Part shown: positions 16,911-25,613 of the stretch, piece by piece
Numbering within the stretch: the stretch's first letter is position 1
Layout of the letters: every line of letters begins with the position of its first letter
Source of the DNA: Lewinellaceae bacterium
GTDB taxonomy: Bacteria; Bacteroidota; Bacteroidia; Chitinophagales; Saprospiraceae
Direction of reading: 5' to 3'
DNA length: 64,000 nucleotides
Assembly: GCA_020636315.1 (NCBI GenBank)
Contig: JACJYA010000003.1
Span: 1-64,000, forward strand
Translations under genes and position numbers: made by a program
Notes under the pieces: model-generated
Told to the model about the DNA's origin: nothing
Seen by the model: only the letters and a program-made list of their open reading frames with translations
Database searches by the model: none

Positions 16911-18434
16911 ATGAAATATTGTTCTTCCTCCAGCCTGGCTATTGGTTTTTTCCTGCTTTTGACATTAGCACTATCCTCTTCCTGTGAAAAATGGGCATTA
17001 GATCGTGCTGATTTCCCTGAGGTGGCTACATTAGGTTTTGAAGCCGGGCAAAACCCGGCCGAAGGCTATTTATATGGAGAAATTTCCGGACTAACAGATA
17101 ACAGCTTCGTTAACAACTATGGGCATGTTTGGTCCCTAGCTACCGACCCCGCACCAACTGTGGAGGGTAACCTGGGGCAAAGCCTGTTTGAAAGAAAAGG
17201 GAATGGAACTATTCAAAGCGAGTTGAGTGGCCTTGTACCAGGGAAGACCTATTCCTACCGAGCTTATATTGTGTATAACAACCAAGTCATTTATGGTGAG
17301 GCCAGAGAATTCTCAACGGAACCTGTACCGGTAGTTTTTCGAATTGACAGCATCCTCAATTACCAGCCCGGGCAATTCACCGTCAACGTATTTTCAACCA
17401 TTTCCAACCTGCCGGTTGGTTTAAAGGTCAAATCCTACGGATTAACGTGGAGTACGGATTCCCTGCCGGAAATAACTACCGACACCTTTGTTTTTAATCA
17501 GGCGTTTGTTGTTTCTCCGTCCAATGTTAAGATCCAATTCGAAAGTGAGATTGTATTGCCAGCAGGAGATAGCTACTTTCGCCCTTTTATTGAAGTCGGA
17601 GAGGAAATTTATTATGGCGAAAGCAGACGTTATCATTTGGGAGATATCTGGACCAGAAAGGCGGATTTTGGAGGAGGATCCATGTGGTTCGCATATGGAT
17701 TTTCAATCGGCCAGAAGGGTTATCTAGGCAAGCAGGGCAGTTGTTGGGAATATGCCCCTATTACAGATAGCTGGACCCAAATGGCAGGTTTTATTGATTC
17801 AGTAACATTGAGAAGTTCCATTACTTTTTCTATTGGACTAAAGGGCTATTTAGTATTAGGAAATGGAGACTTCTGGGAATTTGATCCTCAAGCCAATATC
17901 TGGACTAGAAAAGCAGATTTTGAAGGACAGCCCAGGGGCTTAGCTATTGGGTTTTCCATTGGGGATTATGGATATTTTGGAGCAGGCATAGAAAGAAATG
18001 ATTTCTGGAAATATGACCCACAAACAAATTCCTGGACTCCAAAAGCTGATTTCCCAGGGGAAGAAAGTATATCAGAAGTTAGTTTTTCCATTGGCCAAAA
18101 GGGATACGTATTAACACGAAGCTCTGCTTTCTGGGAATATGACCCACAAACAAATAGCTGGGCCCGAAAAGCAGATTGCAACTGCGAAGTTAATCAAATT
18201 GGTTTTTCTATCGGGGAAAAGGGATATATAGGCATGGTTGCGTACCATTTTAATGAAGAATTTTATGAATACGACCCTCTCTCTGATGAATGGGAGCAAA
18301 AGAGAAATTTTGGAGGTGGGAAACGGTATTTTGCTACTGGTTTCTCTATTGGTGAAAAAGGATACATCGGTACAGGACAGAGTTTATTACAAATGGAGGG
18401 GACCATAGATTTATGGGAATATACCCCAGATTAA
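16911..18434 (+). CDS. B-type lipoprotein with FN3-like domains and six degenerate kelch-like blades (copy B3)
   Basis: 507 residues. Signal peptide ends with lipobox SSSC-EKW. The FN3-like pair is clear (ATLGFEAGQNPAEG, GHVWSLA, KTYSYRAYIVY; ISNLPVGLKVKSYGLTWS, SYFRPFIE). Six blade repeats are still countable through their W-EYDP or F-EFDP and KGY or YGY marks, but several have lost the GTG turn and the GGxR opening: for example GYLGKQGSC, GYLVLGNGD and GYVLTRSSA. DNA is noticeably more AT-rich than in the other members. It looks like the most diverged copy, either older or under weaker constraint. It closes the array. Confidence 0.82.
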   Translation: MKYCSSSSLAIGFFLLLTLALSSSCEKWALDRADFPEVATLGFEAGQNPAEGYLYGEISGLTDNSFVNNYGHVWSLATDPAPTVEGNLGQSLFERKGNGTIQSELSGLVPGKTYSYRAYIVYNNQVIYGEAREFSTEPVPVVFRIDSILNYQPGQFTVNVFSTISNLPVGLKVKSYGLTWSTDSLPEITTDTFVFNQAFVVSPSNVKIQFESEIVLPAGDSYFRPFIEVGEEIYYGESRRYHLGDIWTRKADFGGGSMWFAYGFSIGQKGYLGKQGSCWEYAPITDSWTQMAGFIDSVTLRSSITFSIGLKGYLVLGNGDFWEFDPQANIWTRKADFEGQPRGLAIGFSIGDYGYFGAGIERNDFWKYDPQTNSWTPKADFPGEESISEVSFSIGQKGYVLTRSSAFWEYDPQTNSWARKADCNCEVNQIGFSIGEKGYIGMVAYHFNEEFYEYDPLSDEWEQKRNFGGGKRYFATGFSIGEKGYIGTGQSLLQMEGTIDLWEYTPD

Positions 18435-18534
18435 TTTTAAGAAAAAATTTCGGCAATTAAGTTAATCCCCCATTTAATAGGAATAGGATTATCAACCTTT
18501 ACAGAATAAAAATTCTCCAATAAAAAAATTTCCT

Positions 18535-18542
18535 TATTTTTA
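18535..18542 (+). promoter_or_regulatory. TATTTTTA -7-like box before the CHAT-region operon
   Basis: TATTTTTA ends 64 nt before the ATG at 18607, in an AT-rich spacer. It could drive the 18607-21127 gene pair. Confidence 0.3.
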
Positions 18543-18606
18543 ATTTGATGCCCCCATATTTGTTCCTACTCCAAAACCACCAACCTGCAAATTCAACACA
18601 AGCACC

Positions 18607-19470
18607 ATGAAACTAAAAACCCTTACCCTATTCACCCTCCTCCCCCTCCTGGCCCTCGCACAGCCCGAACTGCTGAGCACTCACACCCAGAGCATCCGGG
18701 CCGGCATCGACCTGGTGGCGGAGCAACTGTCTGACATCAATACCTCCATGCCCGGCCCTGGTTCTAACCTTATAGGGCTAGATCTTGCCGTCCGGAACGG
18801 CGAGCTGGCCATCCGGTACAACCTGGCCGATCTGAAGGAAAATGAAGCCTATTACAACACAAGCCTGGCGGTGAAACTCAATGGCCGGGCTTTGTTCCCC
18901 ACGCCCGATCAATTCCGCGGCGCCATCGGCCGGGTGGAAAGCGGCGGGGAGCATACGATAACCTGGATCAACCTGATGGAGGAATACCTCGTCCTGGAAG
19001 GCACGCTGGAAGTCACCCTCACCGCCGAGGTTTGGGGCAAGCGCATCCTGCTCTACGGTGTGGATTGTAATGACCCGCCGGAGTTCACCTCCCGGCAACG
19101 CCGGCCGTACTACCTGGCTGCGGGGCTGGGGGCAGTGAGCATTGGCGCCGGCCAGTTGTTCAAACAACGGCGGGATGATATATGGGACAACGAATACCTC
19201 ACCTCCCAAACCACGGAAGAAGCAGATACCCCTTACAAGAATGCCACGACAAACCACCAAACTTACCTCGTCCTCTCCTGGGCTGGCTCGGCTCTGCTGG
19301 CAGGAAGCACGGTGTTGTACATCATCCGCCAAACCCGTTACCAGAAGAGGCGCCAGGTTTATGAAGAAAACTGCCGGCAGAATGCCATTGGCCTGGAGCC
19401 GGTTATTGGTTTTCCTTCCGGCAATACACCTGGCGGACAGGCGGGATTCAAATTAACCTTCAGTTTTTAA
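18607..19470 (+). CDS. secreted or membrane protein with two hydrophobic helices, unknown family
   Basis: 287 residues. A cleavable-looking signal peptide (ending LALAQ) is followed by a soluble domain to about residue 155 with alternating hydrophobic strands (LDLAVRNGELAIRYNLADL, ITWINLMEEYLVLEGTLEVTLTAEVWG). Two transmembrane segments are predicted, about 164-182 (YYLAAGLGAVSIGAG) and about 222-242 (LVLSWAGSALLAGSTVLY), joined by a polar loop, with a basic, probably cytoplasmic tail. I do not recognise the family. One base separates its stop from the longest reading of the WD40 gene, or 19 from the preferred start, so the two are cotranscribed. A membrane partner for the downstream WD40/CHAT/STAND proteins is inferred from position only. 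Confidence 0.75.
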   Translation: MKLKTLTLFTLLPLLALAQPELLSTHTQSIRAGIDLVAEQLSDINTSMPGPGSNLIGLDLAVRNGELAIRYNLADLKENEAYYNTSLAVKLNGRALFPTPDQFRGAIGRVESGGEHTITWINLMEEYLVLEGTLEVTLTAEVWGKRILLYGVDCNDPPEFTSRQRRPYYLAAGLGAVSIGAGQLFKQRRDDIWDNEYLTSQTTEEADTPYKNATTNHQTYLVLSWAGSALLAGSTVLYIIRQTRYQKRRQVYEENCRQNAIGLEPVIGFPSGNTPGGQAGFKLTFSF

Positions 19471-19489
19471 AATGCCATATCGCACCACC

Positions 19490-21127
19490 ATGAAAAACCC
19501 TATACTACCGGCCATCCTTTTTCTCCTTCTGGCCAACGCACTTAGCAGCCAGCCGTGCTACCAGAGATTCTTCCAGGAAGGAAAGGAAGCATTTGATGCC
19601 CTCGAATTCGAAGTGGCCATCAACAACTGGAAGGCCGCGCGGATCTGCTCCGATATGACCCGGGAGCAGGAAGCCGAACTTGAGGATTGGATCGAAAGGG
19701 CCCAGAGTGGTTATATTGACAAGCTTAATGATGCACGAAAGGAGGCCGAAGACCGGGCCAAAGAAGCCCGCCGGCAGGCCCGGATCGCCGAAGCCAACCG
19801 GCTGGCATTCCTGGCGAATGACGAGATCAGCCAGGGGAACGCCCAGGATGGCCTCACCCTTGCCTTCAAGGCCCTGCTGAAGGTCGAAGACGAACCCATC
19901 CCACAGGTAATTCGCAGCTTTGGCAACGCTGTATTCGCCAACTATAAAACTGAACTGGGTGAAGGTGCAGAACCGGTATTGAAAGCCTGCTTTTCTCCGG
20001 ACGGGGCAAGCGTCCTGGCTGCTATGGGTGACAACACCGCTGCACTCTGGGCTTTGAATGGGGGCCTCCTCCACCGCCTTGAGGGCCATACCGCAGCTGT
20101 CAACGCTATTGCCTTTTCTCCGGATGGCAGGTATATGTTGACTGGTTCTCTGGATAAGACAGCCCGCCTTTGGGATATCGAGGGGCGGCCTATTGCCACC
20201 CTTTCCGGCCATGAGGACGAGATCTCCGGCCTGGCCTTCTCCCCCGATGGCCAACTGATCCTCACCTGGTCGCGCGATGGGGCCACCCGCCTTTGGGATA
20301 TTGGAGGCAATGCCATTGCCACCCTAATGGGGCATCAGGCCCCCGTGCAGGAAGCCCGGTTCTCGGACGACGGAAAAACCATCCTGACGCGCTCGGCTGA
20401 TAAAAGCGTCCGGGTGTGGGATGCCAAAGGCCGGCTGCTCACCGACAAGGCCCGGCACGGAAAATACGTCTATCAGGCACAATTCTCGCCCGATGGCCAG
20501 GCCATCGCCACCGCCTCAGCGGATGGAACAGCCAGGATCTGGACGCTGAACGGGCAAAGTAAATTCGAACTCACCGGGCACAGTTCTCCCGTTTCGACCG
20601 CTAACTTCAGCCCGGACGGCAGGCGCCTGCTCACCACAGGTATGGACGGGCAGGCAATGCTCTGGGATGCCCAGTCCGGCAAGCTGATTAAAAGTATATC
20701 CGCCCACACAAGGGGGATCACTGCCGCCGGCTTCCATCCAAACGGGCAGGAGTTTTTCACTGTCTCTAATAACCATTCCATCAAACTTTGGAACCTACAA
20801 GGAGAACAATTAGCCAACCTCGACAAACATACAGACGCCATCACCTCCGCCGGCTACAGCCCTGACGGCAGCCTTTTTCTGACCGGATCCCGGGATGGCA
20901 CGGCCATGCTCTGGAGCCCGGACGGCAATGTCATGATGAACCAGGAAGGACTTGAGGCTTCTAAAGTTCACGTTTCCTTCTCTCCCAACGGACAATACCT
21001 GCTGACCGTTGCCGAAGGCCGGAAGGCAGTGCTTTGCCCCATCCCGGCCGTGGTTTTCGCGGAACTGAAGGAGAACCCACCACCGCCACTGCCGCCGGAG
21101 AAACGGGAGCGGTATGAGGTAGAGTGA
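19490..21127 (+). CDS. WD40-repeat beta-propeller protein with signal peptide and helical N-domain
   Basis: 545 residues from the ATG at 19490, where a signal peptide begins (MKNPILPAIL...LSSQ); an in-frame ATG at 19472 adds six residues. Residues about 25-150 are helical, with a TPR-like FQEGKEAFDALEFEVAINNW start and a charged coiled-coil (EAEDRAKEARRQARIAEANR). About residue 165 onward there are eight clear WD40 repeats and a degenerate ninth, of the form FSPDGxxxLTGSxDxTARLWD...LxGH. The same EAEDRAKE...ANRLA-FLANDE linker is common in Bacteroidota WD40 proteins found beside caspase/STAND genes. The protein is likely exported or membrane-associated; ligand unknown. Confidence 0.88.
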   Translation: MKNPILPAILFLLLANALSSQPCYQRFFQEGKEAFDALEFEVAINNWKAARICSDMTREQEAELEDWIERAQSGYIDKLNDARKEAEDRAKEARRQARIAEANRLAFLANDEISQGNAQDGLTLAFKALLKVEDEPIPQVIRSFGNAVFANYKTELGEGAEPVLKACFSPDGASVLAAMGDNTAALWALNGGLLHRLEGHTAAVNAIAFSPDGRYMLTGSLDKTARLWDIEGRPIATLSGHEDEISGLAFSPDGQLILTWSRDGATRLWDIGGNAIATLMGHQAPVQEARFSDDGKTILTRSADKSVRVWDAKGRLLTDKARHGKYVYQAQFSPDGQAIATASADGTARIWTLNGQSKFELTGHSSPVSTANFSPDGRRLLTTGMDGQAMLWDAQSGKLIKSISAHTRGITAAGFHPNGQEFFTVSNNHSIKLWNLQGEQLANLDKHTDAITSAGYSPDGSLFLTGSRDGTAMLWSPDGNVMMNQEGLEASKVHVSFSPNGQYLLTVAEGRKAVLCPIPAVVFAELKENPPPPLPPEKRERYEVE

Positions 21128-21290
21128 AGGGGTGCCGGAGCTGCTGTTGTTGGAGTTTTTGCACTTCGGAAGCAGAGGGAGAAGGGCTTTGTGCTTTGGG
21201 GCCGGATTATATTGTTAGATAGTTATAAGGTTGCCGCCTTCTTCCTGTAAAACCCATTCCGTACCGATACTGACTTATAAGAGAATTTGC

Positions 21291-21298
21291 TATTTTTA
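21291..21298 (+). promoter_or_regulatory. TATTTTTA -7-like box, distal promoter of CHAT-STAND pair
   Basis: TATTTTTA lies 153 nt before the ATG at 21452, which would leave an unusually long leader. The 324-base gap 21128-21451 has no gene. Confidence 0.3.
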
Positions 21299-21406
21299 GG
21301 TTTGAAGTGTTAAGCGTGAGGGCTTTTCCTGAGGAGAAGGCGACACCTACACGAATAAACGAATATACGCCCGTCTAGTCAGCGTTAGACCGAGCGTTCG
21401 ACTGAG

Positions 21407-21432
21407 CTCACGCCGAAGTCTCACGCCGAAGT
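21407..21432. repeat. 13-bp tandem repeat in the leader of the CHAT gene
   Basis: CTCACGCCGAAGT occurs twice in tandem, 19-45 nt before the CHAT start. Just upstream lie GTCTA...TAGAC and AGCGTT...GAGCGTT pieces, so the leader is repeat-rich. Confidence 0.5.
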
Positions 21433-21451
21433 CCGGGTGAAAATACACGAA

Positions 21452-23287
21452 ATGAACAGACCCATTATCTTCCTCGCTTTCGCCAATGGCCGGGACGGCT
21501 ACCTGCCGATGATCAACCGGGAGCGGAAGAACATCATCCGGGCAATGCGCCCACACGATGATGAAGGGCTCATCAAGGTGGTTTCTGAGGGGAGTTCTTC
21601 TCTGGAAGATATCTATGAAGTTTTTAACAACTATCCCAACCAGGTAGCGATTTTCCACTATGGCGGGCATGCCGGCAGCGGCCACCTTCAGCTGGAGCAA
21701 CCGGACACCAGCGCACAGAAAGCCTACACCCAGGGACTGGCCCAGCTGCTTGGACAACAGGAAAGCCTGCAACTCGCCTTCCTGAACGGCTGCGCTACCC
21801 AGGGCCAGGTGGACTTGCTCCTGAAACATGGTGTAAGGGCCGTTATCGCTACCTCTGCCTCCGTCCAGGACCAGATGGCCACAGAGTTTGCCGAACAGTT
21901 CTACCATTCCCTTTCCAGCCACTCCTCCCTGAAAAGAGCCTTCCAGATCGCCTCTTCCTTTATTGAATCGAAGTATGAGGATTTTTCACCAATACAGATC
22001 TACCGGGCCGAAGGTTTTGCGCCAAAAGGAGAAAAAAACCAGCCCCTCCCCTGGGGGCTTTACGTTCAGAAAGAAGATGAAGATATCCTGAACTGGACGC
22101 TTCCAAAAATCACCACACCTAAACATGCCATTCGCAACCGCTTTGACTACACCACCCGGGTTGACGTCAACGACATTCTCATCGAAACCATCTGTGAAGA
22201 AGTCGCCAAATACAATAAGAGCCTGGATTTCGAGCTAAACAAAGAAGAGCTGGAGCTACCCGCCATCAAACGGGAGATCGTCGACTCCTTCCCCACTCCC
22301 ATCGGCGAGCAATTGCGCAAGTTGTTTATCCGCAGCAATGACCCCAGCGAGCCCGAGGACCTGGAACTCTTCACCCTCGCCCGACTCCGGCAGCTGGCGC
22401 TCACCTACCGGTCCACCACGCAGTTCATTTGTTTTACTACCCTCTCTCAGCTCTGGGACGAGAAATATGAAAACCCGGCATTGGAGATCAGCGATGACTA
22501 CATCGTTGATTTCAACAGTTTTTTTGCACTCAATGCCTTTAACCACCAGTCTTTTGACTACGTCAAGCTTTTGCGGACCATCACCGATATTTTCGACGAT
22601 TTCCAGATCCCATATTTCATCGATGAGCTCCGCCAGGTTCAGATTGATATTGAGCGGAATCCTGCCTTATACAAAGCTTATATCTTTATGAACAGCCTTT
22701 ACGAAAGAATACTGGAGGAAGAGGTGGAACCCGAAGAAGTAGAGCAACTCTGCCTGGAAGCAGAACAATACCTCGGCGTCATTCTAAGGGAGGTGGCATT
22801 TCTGGCCCAGTATAAACTGGTAACCATCAAAAATATCGAGATCATCAAGTACCGGCACGAAACCCCCAGCTACCGCCATCACCAGATCATGCTCAACCGG
22901 GCGCTGACCGTGGCCAGCACCGGCTTTACGGAGGTAGGCGCTGTGTTCAATACCTTTACCGATAACAAAAGCGTCCTCTTTATTAAGACGGACGGAAGTG
23001 AGATACAGGGCTTTCTCAACCTCACCCCCTTTATCATCGACAAAAATGCACTGAACAGCAATTACAGCAGCAGGCTCTACCTGTATGCATACCAGGAAAA
23101 GAACACTTATCATTTTCAGTTTTTGAATAACCTAAACGATGCTCCCCTGGTAGTGGAGGAAGACTCATACCCGAATATCAAACGACAGCTGGAGCGCTTT
23201 AAGGCGGAGATCTTCGGGCGGGAATACCAGCCCGGGAAGAAAAAATTGCCGTTCAGCACCGGTTCCCGCTTTTCCAAAAAACGTTAA
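21452..23287 (+). CDS. CHAT-domain protease-like protein
   Basis: 611 residues from ATG 21452 (the frame also has an ATG 15 nt upstream). Residues 1-185 are a CHAT domain, the caspase-like family: MNRPIIFLAFANGRD opening strand, FHYGGHAGSG with catalytic His73, and FLNGCATQGQV with catalytic Cys114, then AVIATSASVQD. The rest (about 200-611) is unrecognised: a helical region with charged segments, an LICFT-like LTYRSTTQF part, and a C-terminal portion with beta character (VLFIKTDGSEIQGFLN, RLYLYAYQ) ending in a basic tail. No membrane helix, so cytoplasmic. Twelve bases separate it from the nSTAND1-like gene: one operon. By analogy with known CHAT-STAND pairs, it is probably the protease effector. 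Confidence 0.88.
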   Translation: MNRPIIFLAFANGRDGYLPMINRERKNIIRAMRPHDDEGLIKVVSEGSSSLEDIYEVFNNYPNQVAIFHYGGHAGSGHLQLEQPDTSAQKAYTQGLAQLLGQQESLQLAFLNGCATQGQVDLLLKHGVRAVIATSASVQDQMATEFAEQFYHSLSSHSSLKRAFQIASSFIESKYEDFSPIQIYRAEGFAPKGEKNQPLPWGLYVQKEDEDILNWTLPKITTPKHAIRNRFDYTTRVDVNDILIETICEEVAKYNKSLDFELNKEELELPAIKREIVDSFPTPIGEQLRKLFIRSNDPSEPEDLELFTLARLRQLALTYRSTTQFICFTTLSQLWDEKYENPALEISDDYIVDFNSFFALNAFNHQSFDYVKLLRTITDIFDDFQIPYFIDELRQVQIDIERNPALYKAYIFMNSLYERILEEEVEPEEVEQLCLEAEQYLGVILREVAFLAQYKLVTIKNIEIIKYRHETPSYRHHQIMLNRALTVASTGFTEVGAVFNTFTDNKSVLFIKTDGSEIQGFLNLTPFIIDKNALNSNYSSRLYLYAYQEKNTYHFQFLNNLNDAPLVVEEDSYPNIKRQLERFKAEIFGREYQPGKKKLPFSTGSRFSKKR

Positions 23288-23299
23288 AAGCCCCTGGCT

Positions 23300-25321
23300 A
23301 TGCCCGCTGCTTCCCCTTTTAAGTTTCTGGACGCCTATGGCAAAGAAGACCGGGACATCTTCTTTGGCAGGGAGGGAGAGGTCGAACAATTGTACGAGCT
23401 GGCCTTCGAATCCAACCTCACCCTTATCTACGGCCAGTCGGGAACCGGCAAGACCAGCCTCGTCCAGTGCGGATTGGCCAACCGCTTTGCTTCTTCCGAC
23501 TGGTTCAACGTGTATATCCGCCGCAATGAAGACATCAACCAGTCACTGCTGAATACCCTGAAGGCCTACGATATTGAAGACAAAAAGGGAGGAGGCCTCA
23601 AGGAAAGGCTGAAGAAGCTTCGGGAAGGCGCCCAGCGTATCAAAACGGAGGAAGCAGCGGAAGAAAGTGAACTCCTTCGGGTGCTGCGCGCCGTTTACCA
23701 GCACTATTTCAAGCCCATCTACCTCATCTTCGACCAGTTCGAGGAACTGTTCATCCTCGGCAGCCGGCCTGAACAGGAGGCCTTCTACCGTTCCATTGCA
23801 GAAATACTGGAAACGGAAGCCTACTGTCACATTATTTTCATCATGCGGGAGGAGTCGATTGCCCAGTTGTATGACTTTGAAAGAGAGGTGCCCACCCTCT
23901 TTGACAAGCGCATGCGGATTGAGCCCCTTGAGCGAAAACGGACCAGCGAGGTGATCTCAAAGACCACCGCCAAGTTTGGGATCACCCTGTTAAATGATAC
24001 CATCCCGGGCCAGATCATCGAGCTGCTGAGCGAAGGAAAAGGGCGGGTGGAACTGACCTACCTGCAGGTTTTCCTGGACCAGCTCTATCAGGAAGCGGCA
24101 GCTCGTTCCAGCAATGGCGTTGTTTTCACGGAAAACCTCATCCGGGAGTTCGGCAACATCGAAAACGTGCTGGGCGACTTTCTGAATAAACAAACGGCAA
24201 TTATACAATCAGAGTTGGAAAAGGAGTTTCCCGAAGCCCTGTCCTCGGCCGCGGCAAAAGTGCTGAATACCTTTGTAACCCTGGAGGGCACCAAGCGCCC
24301 CCTGGAAAGGCAGCAGGTGAACGTTGGAGGCTTGTCTGACGCCCAGATCAGCCTGGTCATCGGTATGTTGGAAAAGAGCCGGATCCTGCGCCTGGAAGGC
24401 AACCGTTATGAGCTGGCCCATGATGCGCTGGCTCACCAGATTGCCCGGCAGCGGAGTGCCGAAGAGGTTTCCCTCCTGCAAATAGCACGGATCGTGCGCG
24501 ACCGCTACCGGGTCTATGAAACTACCAGGACTCCACTGAACAGCAATGAACTGCAACTGATCAACACCTACCGCCAACAGCTCGAAGAAGAGCAACTCCT
24601 CAGCCCGGAGGAATGGGAATTTGTCCGCAGGAGCAAAAGGGCCAACCGCCGCCGCCTGATCCTGCTGGTGGCTACAGTACTCCTGATCATCGTCTCCCTG
24701 GCTGCCCTGGCGCTTTATTCCAACTACCAGCGCCAGGAGGCCCAGCGCCAAAAACAGGAAGCCCAGCGGCAGGAACAGGAGGCCAGCCGCCTGCTGGAGG
24801 AGGTTCAGCAGGCCCAGGAGCAACAAAAAGCGGCCAACTACGAAAAATTCTTCAACGAGGGCAAGGCCGCCATGGCCGTCGCCGATTATTCCGGGGCCAT
24901 GCAGGCCTTCCAGACGGCACTGGTGTTCGACTCCCTGCGCCAGGAGGCGCGCGACAGCCTGCTTGCCGCCGAGAACAAGCTGGGGGCCGGTGCCCGCTTC
25001 GGGCAACTCATCCGTGAAGGTGACGCCCTCTACAATCGCGAGGACAACAGCCTCTACATCGATGCCCTCCGGAAATACCAGGAGGCCCTCCGCCTGAACT
25101 TCAACAACAGCCTGGCCCAGAGCAAGATCGAGGCCACCACCGTCAAACTGAACGCCGCCTTTGACGCCCTTAGAGATGCCGGCGACACCTTCTTCCGGAC
25201 GGGCAGCACCTTCGGTTACCAGCAGGCACTGGAAAGCTACCGGCAGGCTGCCAGAATCCGGCCGGGGGATGGGTATGTGCAGGGACGGATCAGGGAGGTG
25301 AGGGAAAAGCTGGGAGAGTGA
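23300..25321 (+). CDS. nSTAND1-like NTPase with transmembrane helix and TPR-like C-terminus
   Basis: 673 residues. SPFKFLDAYGKEDRDIFFGRE at the start is typical of nSTAND1 NTPases. Walker A GQSGTGKTS is at 45-53, Walker B YLIFDQFEEL at about 141-150, sensor-like RMRIEPLERK near 205, and RYELAHDALA at about 369-378. These are STAND signature parts. After a helical linker there is one transmembrane helix (about 452-473), a Gln/Glu/Arg-rich coiled coil (about 476-510) and TPR-like helices (about 513-673, with ADYSGAMQAFQTAL and YIDALRKYQEAL). The sensor tail and the NTPase thus lie on opposite sides of the membrane. With CHAT just upstream it resembles an NLR-like sensor/effector pair. Confidence 0.88.
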   Translation: MPAASPFKFLDAYGKEDRDIFFGREGEVEQLYELAFESNLTLIYGQSGTGKTSLVQCGLANRFASSDWFNVYIRRNEDINQSLLNTLKAYDIEDKKGGGLKERLKKLREGAQRIKTEEAAEESELLRVLRAVYQHYFKPIYLIFDQFEELFILGSRPEQEAFYRSIAEILETEAYCHIIFIMREESIAQLYDFEREVPTLFDKRMRIEPLERKRTSEVISKTTAKFGITLLNDTIPGQIIELLSEGKGRVELTYLQVFLDQLYQEAAARSSNGVVFTENLIREFGNIENVLGDFLNKQTAIIQSELEKEFPEALSSAAAKVLNTFVTLEGTKRPLERQQVNVGGLSDAQISLVIGMLEKSRILRLEGNRYELAHDALAHQIARQRSAEEVSLLQIARIVRDRYRVYETTRTPLNSNELQLINTYRQQLEEEQLLSPEEWEFVRRSKRANRRRLILLVATVLLIIVSLAALALYSNYQRQEAQRQKQEAQRQEQEASRLLEEVQQAQEQQKAANYEKFFNEGKAAMAVADYSGAMQAFQTALVFDSLRQEARDSLLAAENKLGAGARFGQLIREGDALYNREDNSLYIDALRKYQEALRLNFNNSLAQSKIEATTVKLNAAFDALRDAGDTFFRTGSTFGYQQALESYRQAARIRPGDGYVQGRIREVREKLGE

Positions 25322-25494
25322 AGGCGTCTTCTCGTAAGCATCAATGAGAAGAGCGAAAGCTGGCAGGACAAAACATGCAAGATGTGGCGCGCGTTAGCCA
25401 AGGTGTTAAAGCTTGTTGGGAAATTTGGCCTTCGAGGCGATTTTGTCAATAATTGGTTTAAGCAAGGCGCGGAAATACGATTTATGCCATAGCA

Positions 25495-25526
25495 TAATAG
25501 CTTGCCCCGCACCCGAAGGGTCGGGG
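25495..25526 (-). other. conserved hairpin, copy 1
   Basis: On the minus strand CCCCG-ACCC-TTC-GGGT-G-CGGGG forms a stem with a bulged base, followed by CAAGCTATTA. It is the only notable structure in the 292-base gap 25322-25613, which otherwise holds nothing I can support. See the matching hairpin at 31998. Confidence 0.5.
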
Positions 25527-25613
25527 AGTGTTTTCGCAACGCCGCATAAACAAATTATTTGATTTTTTTTGATGGCCTTTTGATTAGTAATTTATATTCG
25601 CAAGCTTTTTTAT

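Noticed and set aside
21407..21432. 13-bp tandem repeat as a CRISPR
   Set aside because: Only two adjacent units with no spacers; no cas genes in the window.
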